Assembly: GCA_006937955.1 (NCBI GenBank)
Contig: SSNP01000015.1
Location: 4,837,489 to 4,901,488 of the forward strand
Length of the DNA: 64,000 nucleotides
Direction: 5' to 3'
Source of the DNA: Pachypanchax playfairii
Lineage: Eukaryota; Chordata; Actinopteri; Cyprinodontiformes; Aplocheilidae
Made by a program: the position numbers and the translations under genes. The notes below the pieces were generated by a model. It was not told the origin of the DNA, searched no databases, and worked only from the letters and a program-made list of their open reading frames with translations. Below, one piece after another: positions 54,601 through 64,000 of the stretch. Positions within the stretch are counted from its first letter, which is position 1; every line of letters starts with the position of its first letter.

Positions 54601-56060
54601 GCCAAGCTGCTCCACTTTTCAGTTAAAAAATGTTAATGCTCGCAGGGCAGTTGGCTCAACGCAAAGAAGGTGCAGATGGTCTCCTCATTCGCCAGATAAG
54701 TATCATAAATGTTGTTTAAAAATGGCCTTACTGAGCAGCACTTTACTACATTTATTCATGGATTGCTTTTACAACAAAAGTCCAAGATGAAGGACCATCA
54801 GTAAAGTTTGAATTATTGTATTTTACAGGATTTAGTTTCATGTAAAAACTTTTTTTTTTTTTTCAGGAAGTGTCTCGTGCTTGTCCTCATGAGCTTATTG
54901 TCTATAAAAACAACTTATCATTAAACTTTAAGAGAAGGATGTCTCTGTATTTAAAAATATTAATAGTGTGTCTTTATAATAAAGTAATAATATAATAGTT
55001 TGATAATAAAACAGTTACAAATCACAACATCTAAAGTAACAATCAGATCAATAATTGGGAGACAAACATTAAAGTTACACGTAATAACCTTCCTATCTTA
55101 TAATAATGAAGAAATCAGAGCAATATTTTGATAAGATAACATTTTAGTGTAAACAATCTGGATGTCACTCGCCTGAAATTTGGAAATTGTTTCTGTTTTG
55201 ATTCTTATTATCATTATTTGGTTTTTCCAAGCTGTTTTATAGAATGTGGAGGTTTATTGAGTCTGTTAAAAGGTGATTTTTATAATAATAACTCTAATAA
55301 TGAGTCAGAGCTGCAAAGGGATGGTTTTATACTAAAAGGCACAGTGGTGTGATAACATGACGCAACAAGCTGAACCACCTTTGTGTTCTGCACTATTAGA
55401 CCTAAAGTGTGAGTGTTATGACACTCACAGGAAATAAGACAATGTCTTCACATTTTAATTATTTGATGTCATGTAATATAATTTAATGAATACCCAGTGT
55501 CACAAAGTAAATATTTTCATATTTATATAAAAATATAAAATTTGATTATTAAATTATTACATCCACATTATGCAGAAATGTTACATCGTAATTTTAAACT
55601 TTTCTGACACCATCCAGAGTTGATTTGTCTATAATGACTTATTATGTATTTGTATTTCCGCAAACTATTTCTGCCTATCTTTAAAATACAAAATAAAATT
55701 AAGGATTATGTATTAGCAAGAAATAAGGTTTCTGCAGAAATTTAGATATTTTCCAATTACAAATTTGCAGAGACAGAAAGAGAAAATAATCTAATAAATT
55801 CAACAAATCTTTAAAGAAAAATAAAACTGGGAGAAGTGTTTATTTCTCTAAGTGGCTTTCTTTTTTTTTTTATAAATTCTGACACCAGTCTTTGAACCAA
55901 ATGTGTGGTTTATTTCCTGAAGTTAGATTCTGTCTGAACAACGACACCCCTAAAGCTCGTCTGTGTGTTGAGAGGAGTGAAGTCATCCTGTTTCACAGCG
56001 AGGAGCTCTGAGCTGCCAGACTCGTCACTGTGTGTGCTGCCAGGTATTTCCCCGTACTCT
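51689..56060. other. intergenic DNA, fourth part of gene desert
   Basis: No supported exon. GC-richer unique stretches at about 52490-53110 and 53260-53660 contrast with very AT-rich sequence at 54850-55860. The overlapping frames at 52442-52751 and 53941-54375 show no domain and are treated as noncoding. Confidence 0.55.
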
Positions 56061-56079
56061 AACTTTCCTCTTCCGCTCC

Positions 56080-56225
56080 CACCTAATCAGTTTTAATTGA
56101 CTTTAATTAGCATGTAGTAATTAATTTTGTTTTCTACAAATTATTTGTGTGACTGATCCCAGTGGGTGGCCTTGTTCATCTCGTTAGGGCCAATTAGCTG
56201 CAATTAACAAACACTAATGACACAC
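56080..56225. promoter_or_regulatory. candidate lhx1b upstream enhancer with dense homeodomain sites
   Basis: Within 145 bp there are TTTTAATTGA, TTTAATTAGC, AGTAATTAATT, CCAATTAGC, GCAATTAAC and CTAATG. That is at least six TAAT/ATTA cores, several in the TAATTA form bound by LIM-homeodomain proteins. The block lies 2.2 kb upstream of lhx1b and is not a simple repeat. Autoregulation is an inference. Confidence 0.45.
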
Positions 56226-57229
56226 TTTCTCTCATTCCAAAACAAACAATGCACATGCTGCCAGATTCCTGCACTGCACAAAGGCCTCCTGTATGAGAGC
56301 GTGAAGCTGGAGCTGCATCAGTCCTCTGAGGAGGTCTTCTTCCCCTCAGAGAATCAGAGTTTTCACTTCATTCGGAGGTATTTTGGTCAGAGCAGCTTGT
56401 TGGAGCTCATTTCCTTTTTGTTCTTCTTAGAACCAATGAAAAAAATCTTTGCAGTATTCTTGTTTGCTGTCTGAAACCTAATATCAGATCCCTGGTCCAG
56501 TGCAGTGAAGGTTTACAGGCATCATGTCTTTCTGAAGAAAACTAATGGCTGACCAGTGTGATAGAAAATGAAAAAGTTTACAGCAGTGAACATTGTAACT
56601 CAGAGCTTTAATATTTCCCTTGTAAAAGATAATGATAATGTTGAGTTTTCTTTTAAAAAATACTATAAAAAATGGTGCCCATGTTCTCATGCCAGGACAT
56701 GATGGACTTCCAGAGTCTTGCTTCAGTGTATGTGAAAGTTTCATCAATGGTTTCAGAAATTAACTAAATAAAAAAATATTGATTATATCAATTGTTGTTC
56801 ATGATGGGTTTTTTGTGGAATTTATGCTCCATGACTAATACAGATTTTGTTTGTTGTTTGCGTGTTTGTTTGCTTTTTGCTTCTCTTCTCAGCAGCATCT
56901 TTCATAAGTAAAACGAGAAAGAATAAAATATGTTCTTATTCTAAATTAGCAATTCTGCATTCTATTGATCCCATTTGAATGTCTGTAAATATTTTACCAT
57001 AAATGTTTAACAAGTATTATTTGTTTTTTACAAAAGCAAACATCACAAGAGATGCTGAATAAAGTTCGGGCCTATTTATCCGTTTTTTCTCACCTCGGAA
57101 ATTATTATGATAAAAGTGAATATATGTGTTATTCTGGGCTTTATTTGGAAGAAAAAAAAACAAAGGCTCATGTGAAACAAAGAGATGGCCGATCATATTT
57201 GTATTATACCAGTTCCTCTTTGATGTTCG

Positions 57230-57960
57230 TCAGTGGTTCTGCAGCGGGACCTTCCAGCTATCAGGGACGAACTGCGCTGGGAAACGCGCTATCTGCGTCC
57301 CCAGCGCGCCAACGCGCTCTGATAACATCTCTGTCACCGCAACCATAAAAACCAACGCTGCTGGGCCTCCGTCTCAATCTCTGAAAAGCTTCCAGCTGTT
57401 CCTCCGCGCCCCTCTCAGCTGATAATGCGTCACCGATCAGTAAATACTCCCCGGTTTTACTAGCTTGTCATGACGTCATCATAGATTTTCTGTGGAAAAT
57501 TTCTGGGATAAAAGTTGCTTAAAAAACTGAAAAAAAAAAAAAACAACAACAGTTTTATTCTGAAATCCATAATAAATGTGTTAAGTGACAATTTAACCTG
57601 TTGATTTTTTAAGTTATTATTGTATTAATCCCTATATTTTTATTATTATTATTATTATTCATTTATATGAATTCAGATTTTATTACTAGGCTACACAAAT
57701 TTTCCCGTTCTGCTAAACCCTATTTTGAACATGTTCAAACTGTTTGATTTTATTCTGATTTAAAACTTGTATTTAGTACTTCATACTGGAGTGGCTCCAC
57801 GTGATGGAGAGAAATATTTTAAAAGGGACTGCTCATTGGTTTTTGGTGGAGGTGACGTCACGTGCTTCTTATTAGGCAATAGGCTGCTGAGCTGGACAAG
57901 GTGAGTTGATTACAGCCTCCCTCTCGGGCTGAGAGCTGATCAGAGAACAAGCGGAGCATC
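57230..57960 (+). promoter_or_regulatory. lhx1b: lhx1b promoter region
   Basis: A CpG-richer zone precedes the gene. It has two perfect CRE palindromes TGACGTCA (57471-57478 and 57853-57860), the second overlapping a CACGTG E-box (57859-57864), and an inverted CCAAT (CATTGG) just upstream near 57833. There is no clear TATA box at the usual spacing, and the start site is not determined; transcription probably begins near 57900-57970, where a C/T-rich leader starts. Confidence 0.5.
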
Positions 57961-57965
57961 ACAGC

Positions 57966-58385
57966 GCCTCGCTTCTCTCCTCTTTACTGCGGATTTCTGT
58001 TCCGTTTCATCTAATTGACACAAGCTTCTTTATTATTTTTAGTTTTGATGTTTCTCTCAGATGAAATGGCCAACCTTGGATCACCTTCACGGGCCCGCTC
58101 TGATTTACAATCAATAATTTGTCAAAGAGATGTTGTGTGGTGCTTTTGTTAGGAGCCGATGGCAGGATGTGGATTGTTGCCTTGAAGAGCAGATAGAAAT
58201 AATAATCTTATAAATAATAATAACAACAACCTGCAAACGGATGGTGATGTAGCCCAATTCTTTCAGAATTCCCTGGATTCGGTGGATTTCCTGGATCATA
58301 TCAAAACGTATCCAGCGTCCGGGTGATCGGGACGTTGGAGGAAAAACACAAACTGTTCGATTCTCACGCGATGGACAGGGACAAA
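57966..58385 (+). other. lhx1b: lhx1b 5' leader with upstream ORFs
   Basis: Presumed 5' UTR. Several ATGs precede the LIM start. The one in best context (G at -3, G at +4) opens a 28-codon uORF at 58066-58152. Another ATG at 58371 is in frame with the LIM protein and would add five residues (MDRDK). Confidence 0.5.
58066..58152 (+). CDS. uORF of lhx1b, 28 codons
   Basis: ATG with G at -3 and G at +4, running MANLGSPSRARSDLQ onward to TAG at 58150, all upstream of the LIM start. If the leader includes it, most scanning ribosomes would meet it first, so it could damp Lhx1b translation. A peptide function is not suggested. It depends on the unproved transcription start. Confidence 0.4.
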   Translation: MANLGSPSRARSDLQSIICQRDVVWCFC

Positions 58386-58555
58386 ATGATCCACTGCGCC
58401 GGATGTGAAAAGCCGATCCTGGATAGGTTCTTGTTGAAAGTTCTGGACAGACCGTGGCACATCAAGTGCGTCCAGTGCTGCGAGTGTAAATGCAGTTTGA
58501 CAGAGAAGTGCTTCTCGCGAGACGGGAGGCTGTACTGTAAAAGTGACTTTTTTAG
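58386..58555 (+). CDS. lhx1b: lhx1b exon 1: LIM1
   Basis: Encodes MIHCAGCEKPILDRF to KSDFFR, the complete first LIM domain. The donor is AGGTAAGA at phase 2. Family members begin MVHCAGC, so Ile2 is a mild change. Confidence 0.95.
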
Positions 58556-60768
58556 GTAAGAATCCAGCGCGTGTCCGATGAGGAACGCGCGCTCTCCTCC
58601 CTGTCCAATGTCATGTTTGATGTGGTTCATTTCAACTGAAAATTTTGGAATTTCAGAGTCAAAGTTCAGAAACAAAAGCGGGTGTGATGGTGTTGTTTTG
58701 TATTTATCAACTCTGTGATCCAATATTCTGATTTATTTATCAAATGATGTTCAGGTTTCACTTTGTTGTAGCTACTTCATCAGGCAGAAATTTCGATTAA
58801 TGATAAAAGCTTATTTAAAAAATAGTCTAACTGATTGTAAAAAGAAAGAAAGACATCTAACTTGTGGACACTTTTTCAAACCGGCTTTTTAGAAATCGCA
58901 GTTTTAGACTTAGAACTGTCAGAGATCCTGGTCCTGGTCCAGACTGAAACTTTCCCCTGATTTTGTACCTTTAAACAGGAGATTTGGGACCAAGTGTGGC
59001 GGCTGCTCGCAGGGGATTTTACCCAGTGATCTTGTCCGTAGAGCCAAAAGCAAAGTGTTTCACCTGAACTGCTTCACCTGTGTGATGTGCAACAAGCAGC
59101 TGTCCACCGGGGAGGAGCTGTACATCCTGGACGAATTTAAGTTTGTCTGTAAGGAGGACTACCAGAACAACAACGGGAAGGACACGATCCTCCTCTCAGG
59201 TGATTTCAGCTCAACACACATAAACACCGAGTATAATTTGTTTTAGTGGAATATTCCAGCTGATGACCCTGACAGGAGGCGTGTTTTAGGCCCTATTTCT
59301 CACATCCGCTGTCTTATTCTCATCTATAAAAACAGTGACGACGTGCAGCGATCCGAGCCTGTCTCCGGACTCCCAGGACCCGCAGGACGACGGGAAGGAC
59401 TCAGAGAACGGACACCTGTCCGACAAGGACGCGTGCGGCAACGAAAACGACGAGCAGAGCTCGGTCGGTAAGCGCCGCGGGCCTCGAACCACCATCAAAG
59501 CTAAACAGCTGGAGACCCTGAAGGCGGCTTTCGCCGCCACGCCAAAGCCCACGAGACACATCAGGGAACAGCTGTCGAGGGAGACCGGCCTCAACATGAG
59601 AGTGATCCAGGTAGGAAATAAATAATATATACAAGATACAAGATAATAATAAGATAGCTACCCGGATGGACGAAGGAATAAATTCAGTCTATTATAAGAC
59701 ACGCTTAAAGTGTCATTTTGTAGTGTGAAAAAAATGAAAGCACGAGCTTAAATAGTGTGTGTGTCAACACACACACACATCTCACATACACACAACTCGG
59801 CTCCAAACATAAACACCCCCAAATAATTTGTCGCTCCGTTTATTTTACTTCCTCTCGGTCTATTTTCTGTAATGGGCTCTCGACAACGTGGCCCCCCTTT
59901 TTTCCTTCTTTCCCCCTTTAATCTTCGCTCCCATCGCGCTTGTAAAACCTTTTAAAGAGGCGCTTAATGGCACTGGTGTCCTTCCTTCAGTCAACGGAGT
60001 GTTTGTGTTTAGTTGTGTGTCATCCACTTCTTAAATGAACAAGTGAATGTGTTGTTTTTCTCCCCTGCAGGTTTGGTTCCAGAACCGGAGGTCCAAAGAG
60101 AGGCGGATGAAGCAGCTGAGCGCCCTGAGCGCGCGCAGACACGTGTTTTTCCGGAGCCCGAGGAGGATGAGAGCTCTGGGAGAGAGACTGGAGCCTGGAG
60201 AACTTGGACACTTCTCCTATTATGGAGGTCAAATATATTAAACATCTACTGATTATTAATTAAAACGGTTTTTGTTTGAATCTTGACGGTGTCTGTCGAG
60301 CCCAAACTTTGTCAAATTCCCTAAAATTTAGAAAAAAATCCAAATTCTTTGACCTAACACGCACTAATCCCGTGTCTATTTAACGCAGATTATCCCGGTG
60401 AATACTACGGCCCAGGAGGGAATTATGAGTACTTCCAAGGCCCGCCACCATCGCAGGCTCAGACTCCAGCAGACCTGGGCTTTGTGCCCTCAACAGTCCC
60501 TGCTGGCACCCCATTAGGAGTCATGGAGCACCACCACGCGGGGCACCACTGTGCAGCCGGAGACATGCAGTGCTTCTCCGACACGGTATCCCACCATCCA
60601 GCAGACTCACCCAGTCCAGAGCCCAATGGACCGGCTTCAATTCACAGCATCTCTAGTGAAATCTGCGGCCCCGGCACCCCGTTTCCCGCAGTGACTCTGA
60701 GCGACAACGGATACACCAACCAGCTGTCACAACCATCCTCAGAGATGAGCGAAGGCGCAGCCTGGTAA
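58386..60768 (+). CDS. lhx1b: lhx1b (LIM homeobox 1-like transcription factor), complete, 5 exons
   Basis: LHX1 is a nuclear DNA-binding factor for head organiser, kidney and neuron development, acting with LDB1-type cofactors through its LIM domains (family knowledge). Exons 58386-58555, 58979-59199, 59336-59610, 60071-60227 and 60389-60768 join in frame to 400 residues (human LHX1: 406). LIM1 ligands: C4, C7, H25, C28, C31, C34, C51, D54. LIM2 ligands: C63, C66, H85, C88, C91, C94, C114, D117. The homeodomain is about residues 177-236, with VWFQNRRSKERR in helix 3. The linker SDPSLSPDSQDP and tail SQAQTP, GTPLG and SPSPEP fit LHX1 better than LHX5. The start ATG at 58386 was chosen because the family begins MxHCAGC. 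Divergent spots (ILPSDL, REQLSRETG, SARRHVFF, end EGAAW) suggest the more derived duplicate, hence lhx1b; the paralogue call is less sure than the family. Confidence 0.93.
58979..59199 (+). CDS. lhx1b: lhx1b exon 2: LIM2
   Basis: Encodes RFGTKCGGCSQGILPSDL through KEDYQNNNGKDTILLS, the complete second LIM domain. Phase is 2 at the left (AAACAG acceptor) and 1 at the right (GGTGATT donor). Confidence 0.96.
59336..59610 (+). CDS. lhx1b: lhx1b exon 3: linker and homeodomain helices 1-2
   Basis: Acidic/serine-rich linker, then KRRGPRTTIKAKQLETLKAA to MRVIQ. The exon ends at phase 0 before GTAGGA, splitting the homeodomain between positions 46 and 47, the classic intron site in LIM-homeobox genes. 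It is markedly CpG-rich relative to its surroundings. Confidence 0.96.
60071..60227 (+). CDS. lhx1b: lhx1b exon 4: recognition helix and post-homeodomain
   Basis: Starts VWFQNRRSKERRMKQLSAL, so helix 3 lies wholly in this exon; it ends GHFSYYG. Asn51 and Arg53 of the homeodomain are conserved. Phase is 0 at the left and 1 at the right (GGTCAAA donor, weaker than the others). Confidence 0.95.
60389..60768 (+). CDS. lhx1b: lhx1b exon 5: C-terminal region
   Basis: Encodes DYPGEYYGPGGNYEYFQG, PPSQAQTPADL, GTPLGVMEHH, a His-rich stretch, ADSPSPEPNGP and SEMSEGAAW with TAA at 60766. The Pro/Ser-rich tail corresponds to the LHX1 transactivation region. The final Ala-Trp keeps the family's C-terminal Trp. 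Confidence 0.94.
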
Positions 60769-60802
60769 TCCAGCAACACAACAACCGCGAGGCACAGCTG
60801 GA

Positions 60803-60805
60803 TAT

Positions 60806-60840
<35 letters not shown>
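60803..60840 (+). promoter_or_regulatory. lhx1b: AU-rich element-like run in lhx1b 3' UTR
   Basis: About nine overlapping ATTTA pentamers in a (TATT)n array, 35 bp after the stop codon. Such clusters resemble class II AU-rich elements that promote mRNA decay. A simple microsatellite without function is the alternative. Confidence 0.5.
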
Positions 60841-61118
60841 CAATCGAATCCACACGTTCAAAGGGCCTCGCTTATCAAGCAATAAACAAACAGATCCACT
60901 GCTCATCATACCTGCACTGATTGAAGAAAGGACCTTAAGGTCAGAGACTGAACAGCTGTCTCCATTAAAAAGAATAATTATGAAATTAATAATAATAAAC
61001 ATAAAAGACGAAAGAGGGGGAATTCTGCAACTTTTGATTCCAGCATCATGGTTAAACCTTAAAAATCCTTAAACCACAAAGGGATGATGCAGTTAAGTGA
61101 ATTCTTTATGAGAGCAGT

Positions 61119-61119
61119 A

Positions 61120-61186
<67 letters not shown>
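61119..61186. repeat. (TTA)n microsatellite
   Basis: About 22 perfect ATT units in the lhx1b 3' UTR. Confidence 0.95.
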
Positions 61187-61202
61187 GCGTCTGCACATCT
61201 GG

Positions 61203-61208
61203 AATAAA
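61203..61208 (+). terminator. lhx1b: lhx1b poly(A) signal, proximal
   Basis: AATAAA 17 bp after the TTA tract, followed by a T/G-rich stretch (TTTTGTTTTCACTTTT). Confidence 0.55.
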
Positions 61209-61733
61209 TGTATTTATTTTCTGCGCTTCAGTGCACTTTTGTTTTCACTTTTATTCATAAAGAGACACTTTAACATAATTTTATAGATTGTTTTAAATTG
61301 TTTAAATGACGTTTGCTGTCTACATTGTAACTATTATTGAAATACATATTTGAACGTGCATGATTTTATAATGTTTTATACTCACTGACAAATGGCACCC
61401 TCCATCCGTTTTATTGCTCAGCGCAAGAGTTTATCACGTGATTACATATTTTTACCGGTGACGCTTGACAGGTGAAAAGTGTGCGTCTCTCAGGACTGCA
61501 GGAATAATTTATTTTTATTTTTATTTTGTTTTCAGAACAAAAACAATCTTTATATGTCAGATAATTTTTATATCTTTATTAGAAAAATGTCCAGACATGT
61601 TGTGTTCATGGACAGTTTCAGTGATTTACTTCTTTTTTTTTCATGGGGGACAAATTTCAGCTGTACACCTTTTTTACTGTTCTGTTACTGTGGTCACTAA
61701 CTGTGCTGGTTTGTATTAAGAAAGTGATTATTA

Positions 61734-61739
61734 AATAAA
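61734..61739 (+). terminator. lhx1b: lhx1b poly(A) signal, distal candidate
   Basis: AATAAA about 0.97 kb after the stop; no open frame between shows coding character. Confidence 0.35.
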
Positions 61740-64000
61740 CTGTCAAAAAAAATTAAAGCCTATAGGTTAAATCCTGCACATTCAGCTGCAGCACACACAG
61801 CCTTTATATTTTCTTTATTCTCTGAGGTTTTTGCAACAAAACATGAAATAATACAGTATTTATCCATTCTGATCCAAATGTAAAAAAATAGCTTTTTTTT
61901 TTACTATACTCTGTTTCCAAAAGATTACATAATTTGCTCATTTTTAATCTTATAGGTTCATGGATTTATCTAAAAGGCTTATAATGTAAAGAGTTTGTAA
62001 CTGATTATTAGAACATTAATATTATGTTGAAACTCTGATTAACTACAGTGGATAAAAGTTTTAAAGGCTGCAATGAAGAAATTAATGATTCAGAATTTGG
62101 GTTTATGAAGATGTTCTGTCATAATCTGGAATTGGTCTTGATGATCAGCATCAACAGACTCACACCTTGAAGTTTTGGCTGTTTTAAGACCTGCACGTGT
62201 AGCTACCAATCAGATCTACAATTTTTTTCTTGAACTACTGAATTAAGTCATGTCATGTTAATGTACTTGGACATTAACCATAGTTGCGTTCTTCAACTGC
62301 TGCACATGGATGTGGAGAGGACGTTAATGAGAGGAGCATTTTTGAGTCAGGAAAAGATGAAAACAAAATAATAAAGAACAAAACAAATGCTGACTGTCAA
62401 ATCACTGAACAGGGAGGAACAGGTCAAAGCAGCTGAGGGAGGATCCCAATTTTCCTTTGCATTTTTGTTTGTTTTAGTTCAGATTTACTATCTAATCAAT
62501 TACTTTAAAGCTGCAAATTGGTAAAATTAAAGCAAATGAAAAGTGTTAAGTAGAAAAAAAGCATTAACTGAGGTTGTCAATGTCATTTTCAGTCAAATCA
62601 ATTCTGCTTTTACCACTTAAAGAATGATCAAAACTTCCTCAAAGAAACTTGTTCTCTTTGCATTCACATCTCCTAAACTTATAATTTAAAAATATTGTTT
62701 AAAGTGGGTTTCAATGGAAAGAACATTAAATATCTCAAAGCTCCTTAAATGACCTCAGTTTGGAGAAATAAACTTTAGTTCGGATCAAAATGATGAGCTA
62801 ACAGCTGGAGGGGAAAACTTACTGTGTCTTAAAAAAAAACTTTAACCTTAAAAATCCCAAAGTGATTCTTGGAAATGATATTTTATTACCATCAAGAATC
62901 TCACATGGATTTTTTTGCATATATTTATGTTGCTGTAACTTTTTCATGTAACACTTTCAGTTGGAGGTATAAAGTGAAATTACTGGTAACGATTGATGAA
63001 ATATCATTGATTTGAAATGAGATGAAATTCTGAAGTTGTTTTCCGAGGGCACAAACTCACTTTGTTTTCAGCTCCAATCAACAAGCTCCTCAAACTGAAT
63101 CCAGATAGAACAGTTATTAATTGTTAATAACCTTCACATAACACCCCACTCCAAAATATCTGAGCTATTCTGTATAAGACAGTTTATTTTCACTTATAGT
63201 TTTAAATTTGATGATTAAAAGAAGAAGATTTATAAAGTGTATCTTGTGATAATACTTTTATGTTTAGTCTTAGACAAAACCAGGATGGAAATGGGGTGGG
63301 GGGGGGATATTTGAGGCCAAATACGTTTTAGCTGAAGGGAAATAGAAATGAGAAAAAGACATCAGAGGTTGTTTGGAGATTCAAAACTGATTAAAATCTT
63401 CTATTATTGTTATCTCCTAAACAATGCCACAAATAAACTAAACTACACTGCTTTCCATTATGATATTTATCTAAATTCTTATCTCTAAATTATGTGAATA
63501 AATGAAGTAAACTTTGCTTTTCCATAGGAGATAATGTTTTGCTGTTGGTGTAATCTCTGTTTATTTGTACACGAGGATTTGCATGTCAAACATGAGGTGA
63601 GAAAATCACTTTATTCTATCTGACTCACAGCAACATGTCGGATAAAACAAAAGGCAGTTTGTCCTTTAAAGGTGATTCTGGGCAAATTAATGAAACTATT
63701 TCCAAATGTTGTCGATATAAGGAACAATTACTGGCTATAAAGAGATAATCTGACCCCTCGATGAAATGTATATCATGATGTGGTGTGATCGTAACTCAGA
63801 CTGTATTTTGTGTTATGACAAGTTGTCTGAGTGAAACAATATAATCTGTTGCGAATATGTTGAACACAAGAGAACAATTCAGGGGAACTCTGCTGCAACT
63901 GATGATGAATCCTTTTTATTCTTTAATCTAAATGTTACTGCTTATATTTGGCCTTTTTGTTGTGCCCTTTCGCTTTTTAGTTTCTTGCAACACAATTCAG
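61740..64000. other. downstream flank of lhx1b
   Basis: AT-rich, without exon or RNA gene that I can support. It includes the old repeat copy at 62700-63185 and a short G run at 63294-63307. Confidence 0.65.
62700..63185. repeat. second decayed copy of the repeat seen at 31.4 kb
   Basis: GACCTCAGTTTGGAGAAATAAA parallels ACCTCAGTTTGGAGAAATAGA at about 31455. The right edge CACCCCACTCCAAAATATCTGAGCTATTC resembles the known right terminus of this teleost repeat. Its left end is too decayed to place. Confidence 0.5.

Larger units (their letters stand above)
60769..61208 (+). other. lhx1b: lhx1b 3' UTR (short form)
   Basis: The UTR follows TAA directly. It holds a dense ATTTA block at 60803-60840, a (TTA)n tract at 61119-61186 and AATAAA at 61203-61208. 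A longer form could end at the next AATAAA (61734-61739). Confidence 0.6.

Noticed and set aside
58323..58385. N-terminal extension of Lhx1b back to a GTG at 58323
   Set aside because: Vertebrate translation rarely starts at GTG, and the family begins MxHCAGC; the ATG at 58371 is kept only as a minor alternative.
1..64000. CRISPR arrays, operons, riboswitches, tRNA or rRNA genes
   Set aside because: The window is vertebrate DNA. No regularly spaced direct repeats with unique spacers and no cloverleaf with A/B boxes were seen; tandem repeats are plain microsatellites.

Overview
This window is vertebrate genomic DNA, almost certainly from a teleost fish. It has long AT-rich introns and intergenic DNA with spliced exons, and many teleost-type repeats: hAT elements, TTAA-flanked elements, LINE 3' ends with (AAGGC)n or (GATTT)n tails, and CA/TTA/poly-G microsatellites. 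I see no prokaryotic gene layout, no CRISPR array, and no convincing rRNA or tRNA gene.

Left third (1 to about 26.2 kb): the 3' part of a plus-strand SEZ6 gene (seizure-related 6). Thirteen coding exons splice in frame into 711 residues: end of CUB1, Sushi1, CUB2 (2 exons), Sushi2, CUB3 (2 exons), Sushi3, Sushi4, Sushi5, a short linker, the transmembrane segment, and a cytoplasmic tail with an NPxY motif. The 5' part of the gene (signal peptide, N-terminal region, start of CUB1) lies upstream of the window. One intron uses a GC donor. A second, cryptic-looking splice pattern could give the protein another C-terminus. The CUB2 intron holds an 870-bp TTAA-flanked DNA transposon. The 7.6-kb CUB3 intron holds a homeodomain-motif-rich block that may be an enhancer.

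Middle (about 26.2 to 57.4 kb): no gene I can support. This 31-kb gene desert holds a hAT element with a perfect 8-bp target duplication, a second hAT with a LINE nested inside it, a 0.7-kb TIR element, an internally deleted LINE, old dispersed repeats, inverted telomere-like repeats, a 50-bp poly-G tract, CTCF-like motifs, and several unique blocks that look like conserved noncoding DNA. Since it lies upstream of a developmental homeobox gene, long-range regulatory content is the natural expectation (inference).

Right end (57.4 to 61.2 kb): a complete plus-strand LIM-homeodomain gene of the LHX1/LHX5 group, best called lhx1b. Five exons encode 400 residues with two LIM domains, a homeodomain, and an LHX1-like C-terminus. 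Its upstream region has two CRE palindromes, an E-box, and a 28-codon uORF in good context. Its 3' UTR carries a run of overlapping ATTTA motifs and a TTA microsatellite. From 61.2 to 64 kb I see only noncoding DNA and an old repeat copy.

SEZ6 acts at the neuronal surface (dendrites and synapses; a BACE1 substrate in mammals), and LHX1 is a neural and kidney developmental transcription factor. They do not form one pathway. Both human genes are on 17q, so their linkage here looks like conserved synteny on one of the two teleost duplicates. I found no undescribed multi-gene system; the most testable novelties are the GC-AG intron, the alternative SEZ6 tail, the lhx1b 5' and 3' control signals, and the candidate enhancers.
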